Shown here: positions 1-10,703 of the stretch, in pieces | Layout: the number at the start of each line of letters is the position of its first letter | How positions within the stretch are numbered: the first letter of the stretch is position 1 | Assembly (NCBI GenBank): GCA_025449575.1 | Contig: JANWJB010000153.1 | Span: 1-39,418, forward strand | Source: Acidobacteriaceae bacterium | GTDB lineage: Bacteria; Acidobacteriota; Terriglobia; Terriglobales; Acidobacteriaceae | Length of the DNA stretch: 39,418 nucleotides | Direction of reading: 5' to 3' | Translations under genes and position numbers: made by a program | The notes under the pieces: generated by a model | Database searches by the model: none | Seen by the model: the letters and a program-made list of their open reading frames with translations, nothing else | What the model was told of the DNA's origin: nothing

Positions 1-10
1 AACTAAATCT

Positions 11-100
11 TGGCGGAGGGAGAGGGATTCGAACCCCCGTTACCCTTGCGGGCAAAGCGGTTTTCAAGACCGCCTGTTTCAACCACTCACACATCCCTCC
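11..100 (-). tRNA. tRNA-Ser (anticodon UGA), CCA encoded
   Basis: Reverse complement GGAGGGA...ggcggtctTGAaaaccgc...ggTTCGAATcc...TCCCTCC-G-CCA: acceptor stem, anticodon arm with TGA, long variable arm and T-loop are all visible. Confidence 0.96.
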
Positions 101-186
101 GCAGGGAGGAGCAGCAAAGCGGCGGCTTTGCGGGCCACCTCCAATGGCGCGGAGATGCCGCTGGGCCGTTGATCTCGCCTTGAAGC

Positions 187-939
187 TCAGTCGCGGCCGC
201 GCAGCTTCGTCATCAGCCGCAGAATCTCCAGGTACAGCCAGACCAGGGTGATCATCAGCCCGAAGGCGCCGTACCACTCCATATACTTCGGCGCGCCTGC
301 CTTCACTCCGCTTTCGATGAGGTCGAAGTCGAGCACCAGGTTCAGCGCGGCCACCGCCACAATGACGAGGCTGACGACAATGCCGAAGGTCCCAGAGCCG
401 TTGATGGCGGTAAAGTGCACCCCGAAAAAGCCCAGCACGAATTCCGCCACATAGAGCAGGATGATCGCGCCGGTGGCCGCCACCACCCCCAGCCGGAAGC
501 GCTGGGTTACCCGGATCATGCCCGAGCGATAGGCCAGCAGCAGCACGAACAGGGTTAGGAAGGTAAGCCCAACGGCCTGAATGGCAATTCCCGGAAAGCG
601 CAAATCGACCACCGCGGAGATGCCCCCCAGCGCCAGGCCTTCCAGCAGCGCATAGGCGGGAGCTGTCGCCGCCGCCCACTCTTTTTTAAATACCGTGACC
701 ATGGCGAGGATGAAGCCGCCGATGGTTCCGATCATGATCCAGGGCGTCACGCTCGCCGCCGCGTGCGACTGCGCAAAGAGATGCCAGGTCCAAGCCGCCG
801 TCGCGACCGCGCACAGCAAAAGCACGCCTGTCTTATTTACCGTGCCATCCAGCGTCATTGCATCGCCGAAGGCGGCCGGCTGGCCGCGAAAAACCTTCTC
901 GCTCAACGCCGGATTCGACGTCCTCATCAACTGCGCCAT
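187..939 (-). CDS. Bax inhibitor-1/YccA family membrane protein
   Basis: 250 aa, about seven hydrophobic segments, N-terminal 'RTSNPALSEKVFRG' typical of the YccA-like family. Confidence 0.88.
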   Translation of the reverse strand: MAQLMRTSNPALSEKVFRGQPAAFGDAMTLDGTVNKTGVLLLCAVATAAWTWHLFAQSHAAASVTPWIMIGTIGGFILAMVTVFKKEWAAATAPAYALLEGLALGGISAVVDLRFPGIAIQAVGLTFLTLFVLLLAYRSGMIRVTQRFRLGVVAATGAIILLYVAEFVLGFFGVHFTAINGSGTFGIVVSLVIVAVAALNLVLDFDLIESGVKAGAPKYMEWYGAFGLMITLVWLYLEILRLMTKLRGRD

Positions 940-1189
940 TTCCTTCTCCTAATAGCCGTATGATTATGATACGACGTTCGGGCCGCGGATCCGGCATCGG
1001 CCCATGGAACCGCCGCCTGTCAGCCCTATCACCGCAGAACAGTTTCTCCGGTTGGATTGGCATGCTTCGAGGGGCCCAACTAGTGAAGCAGAACCAGGGC
1101 TTCATGCATCGTTTGAACATCAGATGACCTCCATACGCGGCCTCAGCCATCTCTCTTTCGAACGCACGCTTGCCAGCGCCAAGCGCACC

Positions 1190-2401
1190 ATGGTGCTCAG
1201 CGAGATCGTGAAGCTGGCGATCGACAGCTTCCGGGTGAACAAAGTGCGGTTCATGCTGACCGCACTGGGAATGGTGATCGGCGCGGCCTCCGTCGTGATG
1301 GTGGTCACCATCGGCAAGACGGGCAAGCAATACATTCTGGACGAAATTCAAGGCATTGGGATCAACGAGGTGGAGGTGGAGTACTCCGGCGGCGGAGCCT
1401 CCTCTCCCGGCATGCAGGACTACCGCAGCGACTTTCTGACCCGCGAAGACGAGACCGCCGTGCTGGAGCAGGTGCCTTCGGTGATGGCCTCCTCGCCGGT
1501 GCTGGACATGCCCGACCGCATCAGCCTGGGCAATGGCGTGCAGAAGGACATCCTGGTGCTTGGCGTAGCGCCGCAGTATAAGGATGTGCGCAATCTGGTG
1601 CTGGTGAGCGGGCGCTTTTTCGACCAGGAAGACGATGCCGGCCACGCCCACGTCGCCGTGGTCACCATTCCTTTCGCTCAGGAGCGTTTTGGCAGCGCCG
1701 ATGCGGCCGTGAACCAGTCCTTTGATATCAAGGGAATTCCTTTCACCATCGTAGGCACTTTCAAGGAGCGGGTGAACACCTTTGGGCAGACGGAGATCGC
1801 CGATCAGACGATCTTGATTCCATACTCCGTCGCACGCTATTTTACCGGCACCAACGACGTGAAGCAGCTCTACTTTTCAATTCGCAACTCCGCGGAAGTG
1901 GAGGCGGCGTCGAAGCAGATTCTGGCGGTAATTCGGAAGCGGCACCAGCCCACCTCCGTGTACAAGGCGCAGACGTTGACGGCGGTGCTGGAGACGGCGC
2001 GCCTGATCGCCAACGCGCTCACTCTTATTCTTCTGCTGGTTTCCGCCGTGACGCTGGTGGTTGGAGGCGTGGGCATCATGAACATCATGCTGGCCAGCGT
2101 GCGATCGCGCATTCGGGAGATCGGCATCCGCAAGGCGCTGGGGGCAACCGCCCGGGAGATCAAGCTGCAATTTCTGCTGGAGGCGGTCTTCATCTCGCTG
2201 GCGGGGGGCATCGTGGGCACTCTGCTTGGCCTTGCGGTTCCTCTCTCCATCCGCTTCTTCACCGATTATCACGTCGCTATCTCGGGGCTGGCGGCCATTG
2301 TCGCCTTGCTCTCTTCGAGTCTCGTGGGCGTGATCTTCGGGACGCTGCCGGCCACCCGCGCGGCCCAAATGGATCCGGTCGAATCGCTGAAATACGAGTA
2401 A
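1190..2401 (+). CDS. ABC transporter permease (MacB/FtsX-like, MacB_PCD plus FtsX domains)
   Basis: ORF 1004..2401; start at 1190 (MVLSEIVKLAIDSFRVNKVRFMLTALGMVIGAASVVMVV) fits the family; C-terminal 'GGVGIMNIMLASVRSRIREIGIRKALGATAREI...LPATRAAQMDPVESLKYE'. Confidence 0.9.
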   Translation: MVLSEIVKLAIDSFRVNKVRFMLTALGMVIGAASVVMVVTIGKTGKQYILDEIQGIGINEVEVEYSGGGASSPGMQDYRSDFLTREDETAVLEQVPSVMASSPVLDMPDRISLGNGVQKDILVLGVAPQYKDVRNLVLVSGRFFDQEDDAGHAHVAVVTIPFAQERFGSADAAVNQSFDIKGIPFTIVGTFKERVNTFGQTEIADQTILIPYSVARYFTGTNDVKQLYFSIRNSAEVEAASKQILAVIRKRHQPTSVYKAQTLTAVLETARLIANALTLILLLVSAVTLVVGGVGIMNIMLASVRSRIREIGIRKALGATAREIKLQFLLEAVFISLAGGIVGTLLGLAVPLSIRFFTDYHVAISGLAAIVALLSSSLVGVIFGTLPATRAAQMDPVESLKYE

Positions 2402-2403
2402 AA

Positions 2404-2496
2404 GCAGATTCCCTGCGGGAATGACAGAAAGAAAAGCAAAAGCAAAAAGGAACGCAGATTCCGCGCGGGAATGACAGAAAGAAAAGCAAAAGCAAA
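2404..2496. repeat. Two direct copies (2404-2446, 2454-2496) of a 43-bp hairpin plus A-rich tail repeat
   Basis: gcagattccctgcgggaatgacagaaagaaaagcaaaagcaaa versus gcagattccgcgcgggaatgacagaaagaaaagcaaaagcaaa: 41/43 identical by eye, each with an attcc...ggaat dyad. Confidence 0.9.
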
Positions 2497-2514
2497 CGCC
2501 AAAAGTTTGGGCGC

Positions 2515-2709
2515 TTAAGAAGCGGGACCGCCGGAGGCCCGTTGCGCAATCATTACGGGGATGCCGTCCTCCACGGGGTAGGCGCGTCCGCATCCGCGGC
2601 AGCGCAGCGCATTGCCACCCTGGTCGAGATCGACCTTCGAGAAGCAGACCGGACAGGCCACCATTTCGAGAAGCTCCATCAGCGCCGCGAGATGAGCAGG
2701 GGAGGGCAT
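2515..2709 (-). CDS. Trm112/UPF0434 (YcaR)-like zinc-ribbon protein
   Basis: 64 aa; 'LLEMVACPVCFSKVDL...ALRCRGCGRAYPVEDGIPVMI' is the Trm112 family signature. Confidence 0.9.
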   Translation of the reverse strand: MPSPAHLAALMELLEMVACPVCFSKVDLDQGGNALRCRGCGRAYPVEDGIPVMIAQRASGGPAS

Positions 2710-2802
2710 GAAGGCAGTCTAGAGCATTTTCCGCGCGTCGATTGCGCAACGAGCGCCGCGCCGCCATTTACCATGGGCGCAGATGGAGGGAAGCCGACCA
2801 GG

Positions 2803-3753
2803 ATGGAATTGAGAACGGAGTCAACGCCGGAAGGCGTGCGGGGCAGGATTTTAAATGGCAATGACATCGCGGCCAAGATCAAGGCCGAGGTCCAGTTGGA
2901 AGTCGAAAGCCTGCGGGCGCGGGGGATTCGGCCGGGACTGGCGGCGGTGCTGGTGGGCCACGTGCCGGCCTCGGAAATCTATGTGCGCAGCAAGGTGAAG
3001 ACCTGCGAGGCACTCGGCCTTTACAGCGAGCTCATTACTCCTCCCGAGACGGTGACGACGGAAGAGATGCTGGAGCTGATCGCCGATCTCAACCGCCGGG
3101 AGCAGATTGACGGCATCCTGGTGCAGCTTCCGCTGCCGCCGCAGGTGAATGCCAAACGACTGCTGGAGGCGGTGAGCCCGGAGAAAGATGTGGATGGCTT
3201 CCACCCGGTGAATGTAGGACGTTTGCAGACCGGCCAGCCGGCACTGGCTCCCTGCACCGCGGCTGGGGTGGTCGAAATCCTCAAGCGCAGCGGCCTGCCC
3301 ATCGCGGGACAGAACGCGGTGGTGCTGGGCCGCAGCGACATTGTGGGCAAGCCGACGGCGATTCTGCTGCTGGCGGAGAACGCCACGGTGACGATATGCC
3401 ATTCGAAGACACGCGACCTCGCGTCTTTTACCCGCCGTGCCGATATCCTTGTCGCCGCCATCGGCCGGCCGGCGTTCGTTACCGCGGAGATGGTCAACCC
3501 CGGCTCCGCGATCATCGATGTCGGCATCAATCGCGTGACCAGCCGTGAGGAGTTTGACCGGTACTTCGCCGGGGACCGCCGCCGCGAAGAGCTCTTCGCC
3601 CAGAAGGGATCAACCATCGTCGGCGACGTGCATCCCCGCGCGCTGGCGCTGGCCGGAGCCTATACGCCGGTTCCAGGCGGAGTGGGTCCGCTGACAATTG
3701 CCATGCTGATGGCCAATACTGTCCGCGCCGCGAAGCTCCGCCGCGGGCTTTAG
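2803..3753 (+). CDS. folD: Bifunctional methylenetetrahydrofolate dehydrogenase/cyclohydrolase FolD
   Basis: 'VGHVPASEIYVRSKVKTCEALGL', 'DGILVQLPLPPQVN', 'PEKDVDGFHPVNVGRL', 'VVLGRSDIVGKPTAILL', 'PVPGGVGPLTIAMLMANT'. The exact start is uncertain (2773 or 2803). Confidence 0.96.
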   Translation: MELRTESTPEGVRGRILNGNDIAAKIKAEVQLEVESLRARGIRPGLAAVLVGHVPASEIYVRSKVKTCEALGLYSELITPPETVTTEEMLELIADLNRREQIDGILVQLPLPPQVNAKRLLEAVSPEKDVDGFHPVNVGRLQTGQPALAPCTAAGVVEILKRSGLPIAGQNAVVLGRSDIVGKPTAILLLAENATVTICHSKTRDLASFTRRADILVAAIGRPAFVTAEMVNPGSAIIDVGINRVTSREEFDRYFAGDRRREELFAQKGSTIVGDVHPRALALAGAYTPVPGGVGPLTIAMLMANTVRAAKLRRGL

Positions 3754-3802
3754 GGCCTATTCACACCATGAGCGGGCCCTGGGGCATAGGAGGAATCGGC
3801 GG

Positions 3803-4501
3803 ATGCTGCGCGTTGGCTTGACGGGCGGGCTGGGTAGCGGCAAGACGACCGTCTCGCGCATCTTTGCCGAGCTTGGCGCCTTCGTCCTTTCGGCAGACGA
3901 GGTGGGCCGGCGGCTGATGCAGCCGGGTGGGGAGGTCTACGCCGCCATCGTTCGGGAGTTTGGCGAGTGCGTGGTCCGGAGCGATGGCTCCCTGGACCGC
4001 AAGGCGCTGGCTGAACTGGCCTTCCGGCAGGACAGAGCGGCGGCGCTGAATCGCATTGTTCACCCGGCCACGGTTGCGGCGGAGAAGGAATGGATGCGTG
4101 CCCTTGGCAAGCGCAACCCCACGGCTGTCGCCATCGTGGAATCGGCTCTTATCTTTGAGGTTGAGAAATGGGGCACCGCGCCGGGCTGGCCCCAGTACTT
4201 CGACAAACTGATTTTGGTCACCGCTCCGGAGGAGGTCAAAATCGAGCGCGTAGTCAGCCGCGCCATGAGCTCACGCGCGGCGGACCCGGCACAGCGCGCA
4301 GCCTTGGAGCAGGATGCCCGGGCGCGGCTTGCCCTGCAGATCCCAGATGAGGAAAAGCTCCCCTGCTGCGACTTCGTGGTCCGAAACGATGGCCCTGTCG
4401 AGCGGACGCGCGAACAGGTAGAGGCGATCTACCTCCAACTGAAGACGGCCGCCGATCCGGCTCTGGCGCAGGCTCCCGTGCCGGATCGCCATAAACGCTA
4501 A
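3803..4501 (+). CDS. coaE: Dephospho-CoA kinase
   Basis: 'MLRVGLTGGLGSGKTTVSRIFAELGAFVLSADEVGRRLM', P-loop, 'HPATVAAEKEWM'. Confidence 0.95.
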   Translation: MLRVGLTGGLGSGKTTVSRIFAELGAFVLSADEVGRRLMQPGGEVYAAIVREFGECVVRSDGSLDRKALAELAFRQDRAAALNRIVHPATVAAEKEWMRALGKRNPTAVAIVESALIFEVEKWGTAPGWPQYFDKLILVTAPEEVKIERVVSRAMSSRAADPAQRAALEQDARARLALQIPDEEKLPCCDFVVRNDGPVERTREQVEAIYLQLKTAADPALAQAPVPDRHKR

Positions 4502-4520
4502 AATATCCGTAGATAAGTCC

Positions 4521-5684
4521 ATGAGAGTTCGCCGGATCGTCCTCATCGTTATTCTTGTCGGAGCCTTTCTCTATCTCACTTCAAGCATCCACGTCTTTGG
4601 CCCGCGGCACGCCAGCAATCTGCTCAGCCATCTGGAGCGCTCAGTCCCCACGTCCCTGCACTTGACCACTGCCGACGCGCAGCCTGCCTTCACTCCGCAG
4701 GAGTTGAACAACATCGCCGTCTACAAGCGGGTTCTGCCGTCGGTCGTCAACGTGACCTCGACCCAGCTTTCCTTTGACTTCTTCTATGGCGTTGAGCCCC
4801 AGCAAGGCCAGGGGTCCGGGTTCGTGCTGACCAAAGATGGCCGCATTCTCACCAACTATCACGTGATCGAAAACGCGCAGCGGGTGGAGGTCACGCTCTC
4901 CGACAAACACCGCTATCCGGCGCAGATCATCTTGCAGGATCCGAGCCACGATATCGCGCTCTTGCAGATTGACGCTAAGAACCTGACGCCGGCGGTGCTG
5001 TCGGAGTCGCGCGATCTCCAGGTGGGGCAGAACGTTTACGCGATTGGCAATCCCTTCGGCCTGAACGGCACCATGACGACCGGAATCATCAGCTCTATTC
5101 GCACCGTACGTGAGCCGGGCGGCACGCTGATCGACAACGCCATCCAGACCGACGCAGCCATCAATCCCGGCAACTCGGGCGGCCCGCTGCTGAACTCCCG
5201 CGGCGAGGTGATCGGCATGAACACGCTGATCGCCACCAATGGCGCCCCGCAGAGCTCCGGCATCGGCTTCGCCATTCCCGTCGACACCCTGCGTGCCATT
5301 CTCTCGGACTTCCAAAAGTATGGCCGGGTGCGCCGCCCCTCGCTGGGCATTGAGTCCTTGTCGATTGGCCCCGACCTCGCCCAGCAGATCGGGCTGCCTG
5401 CCGACTCCGGCGTGCTGATCCAGCGCGTTCTTCCCGGAAGCGCGGCGGAACACGCCGGTTTGCGCGGCGGTAACCAGAGAGCCTATCTGGGCAACACCCC
5501 CATCTATCTGGGCGGCGATCTGATCGTCGCGATCAACTCCCAACAAGTCACCGACACTCAGGATCTGGCGCAGATTATGGACCAGTACCGGGCGGGAGAT
5601 ACGGTGAAGGTGACCGTTTACCGGGGACGGCGGCAAATGACCGTCTCGGTTACGTTAGGGGAGGCCGGGCAGGTATCAACGTAA
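4521..5684 (+). CDS. HtrA/Deg-like trypsin-family serine protease with one PDZ domain
   Basis: N-terminal membrane anchor; catalytic 'NYHVIENA', 'SHDIALLQID', 'AAINPGNSGGPLLN'; C-terminal PDZ. Confidence 0.93.
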   Translation: MRVRRIVLIVILVGAFLYLTSSIHVFGPRHASNLLSHLERSVPTSLHLTTADAQPAFTPQELNNIAVYKRVLPSVVNVTSTQLSFDFFYGVEPQQGQGSGFVLTKDGRILTNYHVIENAQRVEVTLSDKHRYPAQIILQDPSHDIALLQIDAKNLTPAVLSESRDLQVGQNVYAIGNPFGLNGTMTTGIISSIRTVREPGGTLIDNAIQTDAAINPGNSGGPLLNSRGEVIGMNTLIATNGAPQSSGIGFAIPVDTLRAILSDFQKYGRVRRPSLGIESLSIGPDLAQQIGLPADSGVLIQRVLPGSAAEHAGLRGGNQRAYLGNTPIYLGGDLIVAINSQQVTDTQDLAQIMDQYRAGDTVKVTVYRGRRQMTVSVTLGEAGQVST

Positions 5685-5927
5685 GGGTGCGAAGCGTCTT
5701 GTAGCCCTATCGGGTGATGGCTTCCCACGCTTTCATCCGCACGGGTCGAATCTTCCGCAGCCGATCTCCATGCATCCCGAGGCCGCTCGTCAGCGCCTTG
5801 AAAAGCGCCTTCGTCATGAACTGGTGCGCCAGGGATGAGATGATAAAAGTGGGCCGATTCTTTCCCGGGTTTGGATTCATGCTCCGGAGGAAACCGGGTA
5901 CCGCTTGTTCTTTCTGGGTGCGGCACG

Positions 5928-6752
5928 ATGCTGAAAGTCATTTCCACTCATGTATTTCTGCACCAACGGTTGCATCCTGCGCTGTTGGAGGCGTTGGTGG
6001 CGGGCGGGGCGCAGGCGATTGAGCTCTTTGCCGCGCGCCAGCATTTTGACTATGCCAGCCGCGCGCACGTAAAGGAGATCGCCGACTGGTTCCGCGCCAA
6101 TCCGGTGGAGTCCTTCTCGCTGCACATGCCGCTGTTCAGCGATGCGGAGATGGGCCGCAGCGGCGCTCCGGCGGTAAATGTGATCCACCCGGAAAAATCC
6201 CGCCGAATCGATGCCATGGATGAGATCAAGCGCGCGCTTGAGGCCGCCGAACAGATGCCGCTGCGTTTTCTTATCCTCCACTTGGGAGAGCGCGAAGACC
6301 GCTGGAATCCGCGGACAATCGAACATGCCATGACTGCGATCGAGCATCTGCAGGCTTTTGCGCGGCCATTGGGCATGAAGCTGCTGCTGGAAAACATCCA
6401 GAACGAAGTGACGCGCCTGGAGCATCTGCTGGAGATCCTCTCCATCGGCCATTTCAAGGACGCGGGCATCTGCCTGGACGTTGGGCACGCCCACATCGGG
6501 GAAGGCGTCCGCGCAAGCATCGAAGAGGCAAAGCAGTCGATCTTCTCAGCGCATATCCACGACAACCATGGCCTGAAAGATGAGCACCTGTGGCCCGGAG
6601 ATGGAACGATCGATTGGGACGATGGCATGGAGGCGCTGCGCACCGCGCACCACCTTGCCGGAGGCGTGCTGGAAATCGCCCCCCGGCTGAACGATTCGCC
6701 GGCAGCGGTCTCTCAACAGGCGGAGGCGTGTTTCGACAAGCTTGGATTCTAG
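5928..6752 (+). CDS. Sugar phosphate isomerase/epimerase-like TIM-barrel protein
   Basis: ORF 5871..6752, preferred start 5928 ([15 protein letters not shown]); 'LLLENIQNE', '[14 protein letters not shown]', '[24 protein letters not shown]' are AP_endonuc_2 signatures. Confidence 0.88.
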   Translation: MLKVISTHVFLHQRLHPALLEALVAGGAQAIELFAARQHFDYASRAHVKEIADWFRANPVESFSLHMPLFSDAEMGRSGAPAVNVIHPEKSRRIDAMDEIKRALEAAEQMPLRFLILHLGEREDRWNPRTIEHAMTAIEHLQAFARPLGMKLLLENIQNEVTRLEHLLEILSIGHFKDAGICLDVGHAHIGEGVRASIEEAKQSIFSAHIHDNHGLKDEHLWPGDGTIDWDDGMEALRTAHHLAGGVLEIAPRLNDSPAAVSQQAEACFDKLGF

Positions 6753-6807
6753 AGCGGAGTCAGCACAGGGATATTCTGCTTTACGCAGTCAGGACAAAAT
6801 CGGGACC

Positions 6808-8223
6808 ATGACGGACGAGAGCGACGAAAAAACAACATCGGATGCAGCAGGTGCGGTTGCTCGCGACTGCGGGAGCACCAAGGGCGCTGCCGGCATGGGC
6901 GCGGCGCCGCTGGCCACGATTGCGAATCTGGCGCACCATGCCGGCGAGCGAATCACGCTGCGCGGCTGGCTCTACAACCTGCGCGAAAGCGGCAAGCTGC
7001 TTTTCCCTATCTTTCGCGACGGCACCGGCACGGTGCAGGGCGTGGTGCCGAAGGCCGCGGTTTCTCCTGAAGTCTTTGCGCGGGTTCGCGGGCTGACGCA
7101 GGAGTCCAGCGTCATCCTGACGGGCAAGGTGCGAGCGGACAAGCGGGCTCCCGGCGGTTTCGAACTGGACGTCGAGGATGTCGAGATCGTGCAGCGGGTG
7201 CCCGAGGAGAGCCCCTACCCCATTACGCTCAAGGAGCACGGCGTCGATTTCCTGATGGAGCACCGGCACCTCTGGATCCGGACGCCGCGGCAGTCCGCCA
7301 TCCTGCGCATCCGCGCGGAGATCGTCAAGGCAGCGCGCGATTTTCTGGATGATAACGGCTTCGTGCTGACCGATGCGCCGGTGCTGACGCCGGCCGCCTG
7401 CGAGGGCACCAGCACGCTGTTTCCGGTCGACTACTTCGGTGATCCGGCCTATCTCACGCAAAGCGGCCAACTCTATATCGAGAGCACGGCGATGGCGCTG
7501 GGCAAAGTGTATTCCTTCGGCCCCACCTTTCGCGCGGAGAAGTCAAAGACGCGCCGCCACCTGACCGAGTTCTGGATGGTTGAGCCGGAGATGGCCTATG
7601 CCACGCTGGACGACGTGATGACTCTGGCCGAGGGATTCTTGAGCTTTCTGGTTTCGCGGGTACTCGCCCGCCGGGCAGCCGACCTGGCGGTCATCGGGCG
7701 GGATACGGCCAAACTTGCCGCGGTTCAGCCCCCATTTCCCCGCATCACCTATGACCAGGCGGCGGGCATGCTCAACGATGCGCACGCCCGCGGCCTGATT
7801 GAACAGAAGTTTGAATATGGCAACGACTTTGGATCTCCGGATGAGACCTACCTTTCGTCTCAGTTTGACCGGCCGGTGATGGTCCATCGCTACCCGGCCG
7901 CGGTGAAGGCCTTCTATATGGAGCCGGACCCGGAGAACCCGGAGCTCGCGCTCTGCGTCGATGTCCTGGCGCCGGAGGGCTACGGCGAGGTGATTGGCGG
8001 CTCGCAACGCGTCGCCTCCTACGATCTGCTCAAGCGCAGGATCGAAGAGCACCATCTGCCGCTCGAAGCCTTTGCCTGGTATCTCGATCTGCGCCGCTAT
8101 GGCTCCGTTCCCCACGGCGGCTTCGGCATGGGCATCGAGCGCGCAGTGGCTTGGATCTGCGGCCTGGAGCACGTGCGTGAAACGATTCCATTTGCCCGCA
8201 CGCTGAACCGCATTTATCCATAG
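6808..8223 (+). CDS. asnS: Asparaginyl-tRNA synthetase
   Basis: OB-fold '[31 protein letters not shown]'; class II motifs '[28 protein letters not shown]' and '[30 protein letters not shown]'. Confidence 0.93.
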   Translation: MTDESDEKTTSDAAGAVARDCGSTKGAAGMGAAPLATIANLAHHAGERITLRGWLYNLRESGKLLFPIFRDGTGTVQGVVPKAAVSPEVFARVRGLTQESSVILTGKVRADKRAPGGFELDVEDVEIVQRVPEESPYPITLKEHGVDFLMEHRHLWIRTPRQSAILRIRAEIVKAARDFLDDNGFVLTDAPVLTPAACEGTSTLFPVDYFGDPAYLTQSGQLYIESTAMALGKVYSFGPTFRAEKSKTRRHLTEFWMVEPEMAYATLDDVMTLAEGFLSFLVSRVLARRAADLAVIGRDTAKLAAVQPPFPRITYDQAAGMLNDAHARGLIEQKFEYGNDFGSPDETYLSSQFDRPVMVHRYPAAVKAFYMEPDPENPELALCVDVLAPEGYGEVIGGSQRVASYDLLKRRIEEHHLPLEAFAWYLDLRRYGSVPHGGFGMGIERAVAWICGLEHVRETIPFARTLNRIYP

Positions 8224-8250
8224 GGTCGATGGTTTATTCGCTCCGTCCCG

Positions 8251-9264
8251 GTGACAGAGGAGGCATCGCGCATGCCGTGGCCTGAGAATTCACTCCCTCG
8301 CAACCGCTCCCTGCGCGAGCCGACTCTTCATGGCGGCGTGCAGTGCCTGCCTCCCCGCCGTATCCGCATCCTCGGCGTGCCTTTGGATCTCGGCCAGTCC
8401 AGGCGCGGGGTGGATATGGGGCCGTCGGCGGTACGGGTGGCGGGGCTGCAAGCGCGATTGGAGACTCTCGGCCATCACGTCACGGATGGGGGCAATGTTG
8501 CCGTTCATCTGCCCGAGAACCGCGATGTCGGCGAGGAGCGCGCCAAATATGTTCATGAGATCGCGGAAACCTGCGCCAAGGCGGCGGAAATGGTGCTGGA
8601 GGCGCTCGCAGAAGGAGTCACTCCGGTGATTCTGGGCGGCGACCATTCGCTCGCCACCGGCACTGTCTCCGGCGTAGCCGAGTTTTACCGGCGGCAGCAG
8701 AAGAAGATCGGACTGGTCTGGCTGGACGCCCATTCGGACATGAATACGCCCGAATCCTCGCCTACCGGCAATGTTCACGGCATGCCTTTAGCGGCGCTGC
8801 TTGGCCTGGGACCGGCTCCACTCTCGGAACTCTTCGGCTGGTCGCCCAAAGTTGCGCCCGAGCACACGGCGCTAGTGGGTGTGCGCGACATCGACGCGAC
8901 AGAGAAGGAAAACATCCTCCGCGCAGGCATCGCCGGCGTCTATACCATGCGCGATATCGACGAGCGGGGCATGCGCGCGGTGATGGAGGAGGCTCTGCAG
9001 GTGGCCGGGGAGGGTTCCGCCGGCTATCACGTCTCCCTTGACATGGATTGGATCGACCCGGAGGATGCGCCCGGAGTGGGCACCCCGGTGCGCGGCGGGG
9101 CGACCTATCGCGAGGCGCACCTGGCCATGGAGATTCTCGCTGATCGTGGCCGGCTGCTGAGCTTTGAAGTGGTCGAGATCAATCCCGTGATCGACGAACG
9201 CAATCGCACGGCCGAGCTGGCGGTCGAGCTGGTCTGCTCCGCCTTCGGAAAAAAGATTCTGTAA
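8251..9264 (+). CDS. rocF: Arginase
   Basis: 'ILGVPLDLGQSRRGVDMGPSAVR', 'VILGGDHSLATG', 'WLDAHSDMNTPESSPTGNVHGMPLA', 'SLDMDWIDPEDAPGVGTPVRGG'. GTG start at 8251 or ATG at 8272. Confidence 0.92.
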   Translation: MTEEASRMPWPENSLPRNRSLREPTLHGGVQCLPPRRIRILGVPLDLGQSRRGVDMGPSAVRVAGLQARLETLGHHVTDGGNVAVHLPENRDVGEERAKYVHEIAETCAKAAEMVLEALAEGVTPVILGGDHSLATGTVSGVAEFYRRQQKKIGLVWLDAHSDMNTPESSPTGNVHGMPLAALLGLGPAPLSELFGWSPKVAPEHTALVGVRDIDATEKENILRAGIAGVYTMRDIDERGMRAVMEEALQVAGEGSAGYHVSLDMDWIDPEDAPGVGTPVRGGATYREAHLAMEILADRGRLLSFEVVEINPVIDERNRTAELAVELVCSAFGKKIL

Positions 9265-9337
9265 ACCCGATGCGACGGCGAGGGTGCCCGAAGCGGCAAC
9301 CCACTCTTCCCCACCGCGGCCGTCGGCAGCCCCTAAA

Positions 9338-10543
<1,206 letters not shown>

Positions 10544-10703
10544 AGATTTTGCCAAGACGGCCGTAGCGTGACGTTGGGAACCGGAACTCCGGTTTGGGTG
10601 TCTAAACGGGTAGAATCGCCTAGATCAGGATTCGTTTGTGCCGATTCCGCTCTAAGGCTCGTCCGCCGCCGCGCTGCTCACCGCCTGTCGTGAAAGGATC
10701 TAA

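Noticed and set aside
1877-2767. 296-aa minus-strand ORF over the ABC permease 3' end and repeat region
   Set aside because: Arg/Ser-rich product translating the tandem repeat (FAFLSVIPA...); overlaps well-supported genes in both directions.
5685-5927. Possible gene remnant between htrA and the TIM-barrel gene (frame reading ...KGAKRLVALSGDGFPRFHPHGSNLPQPISMHPEAARQRLEKRLRHELVRQG-stop)
   Set aside because: Open but not matched to any family I recognise; could be chance in GC-rich DNA.
9273-9325. cgacggc...gccgtcg inverted repeat between arginase and ddl
   Set aside because: 7-bp arms with a ~39-nt loop are expected by chance at this GC content.
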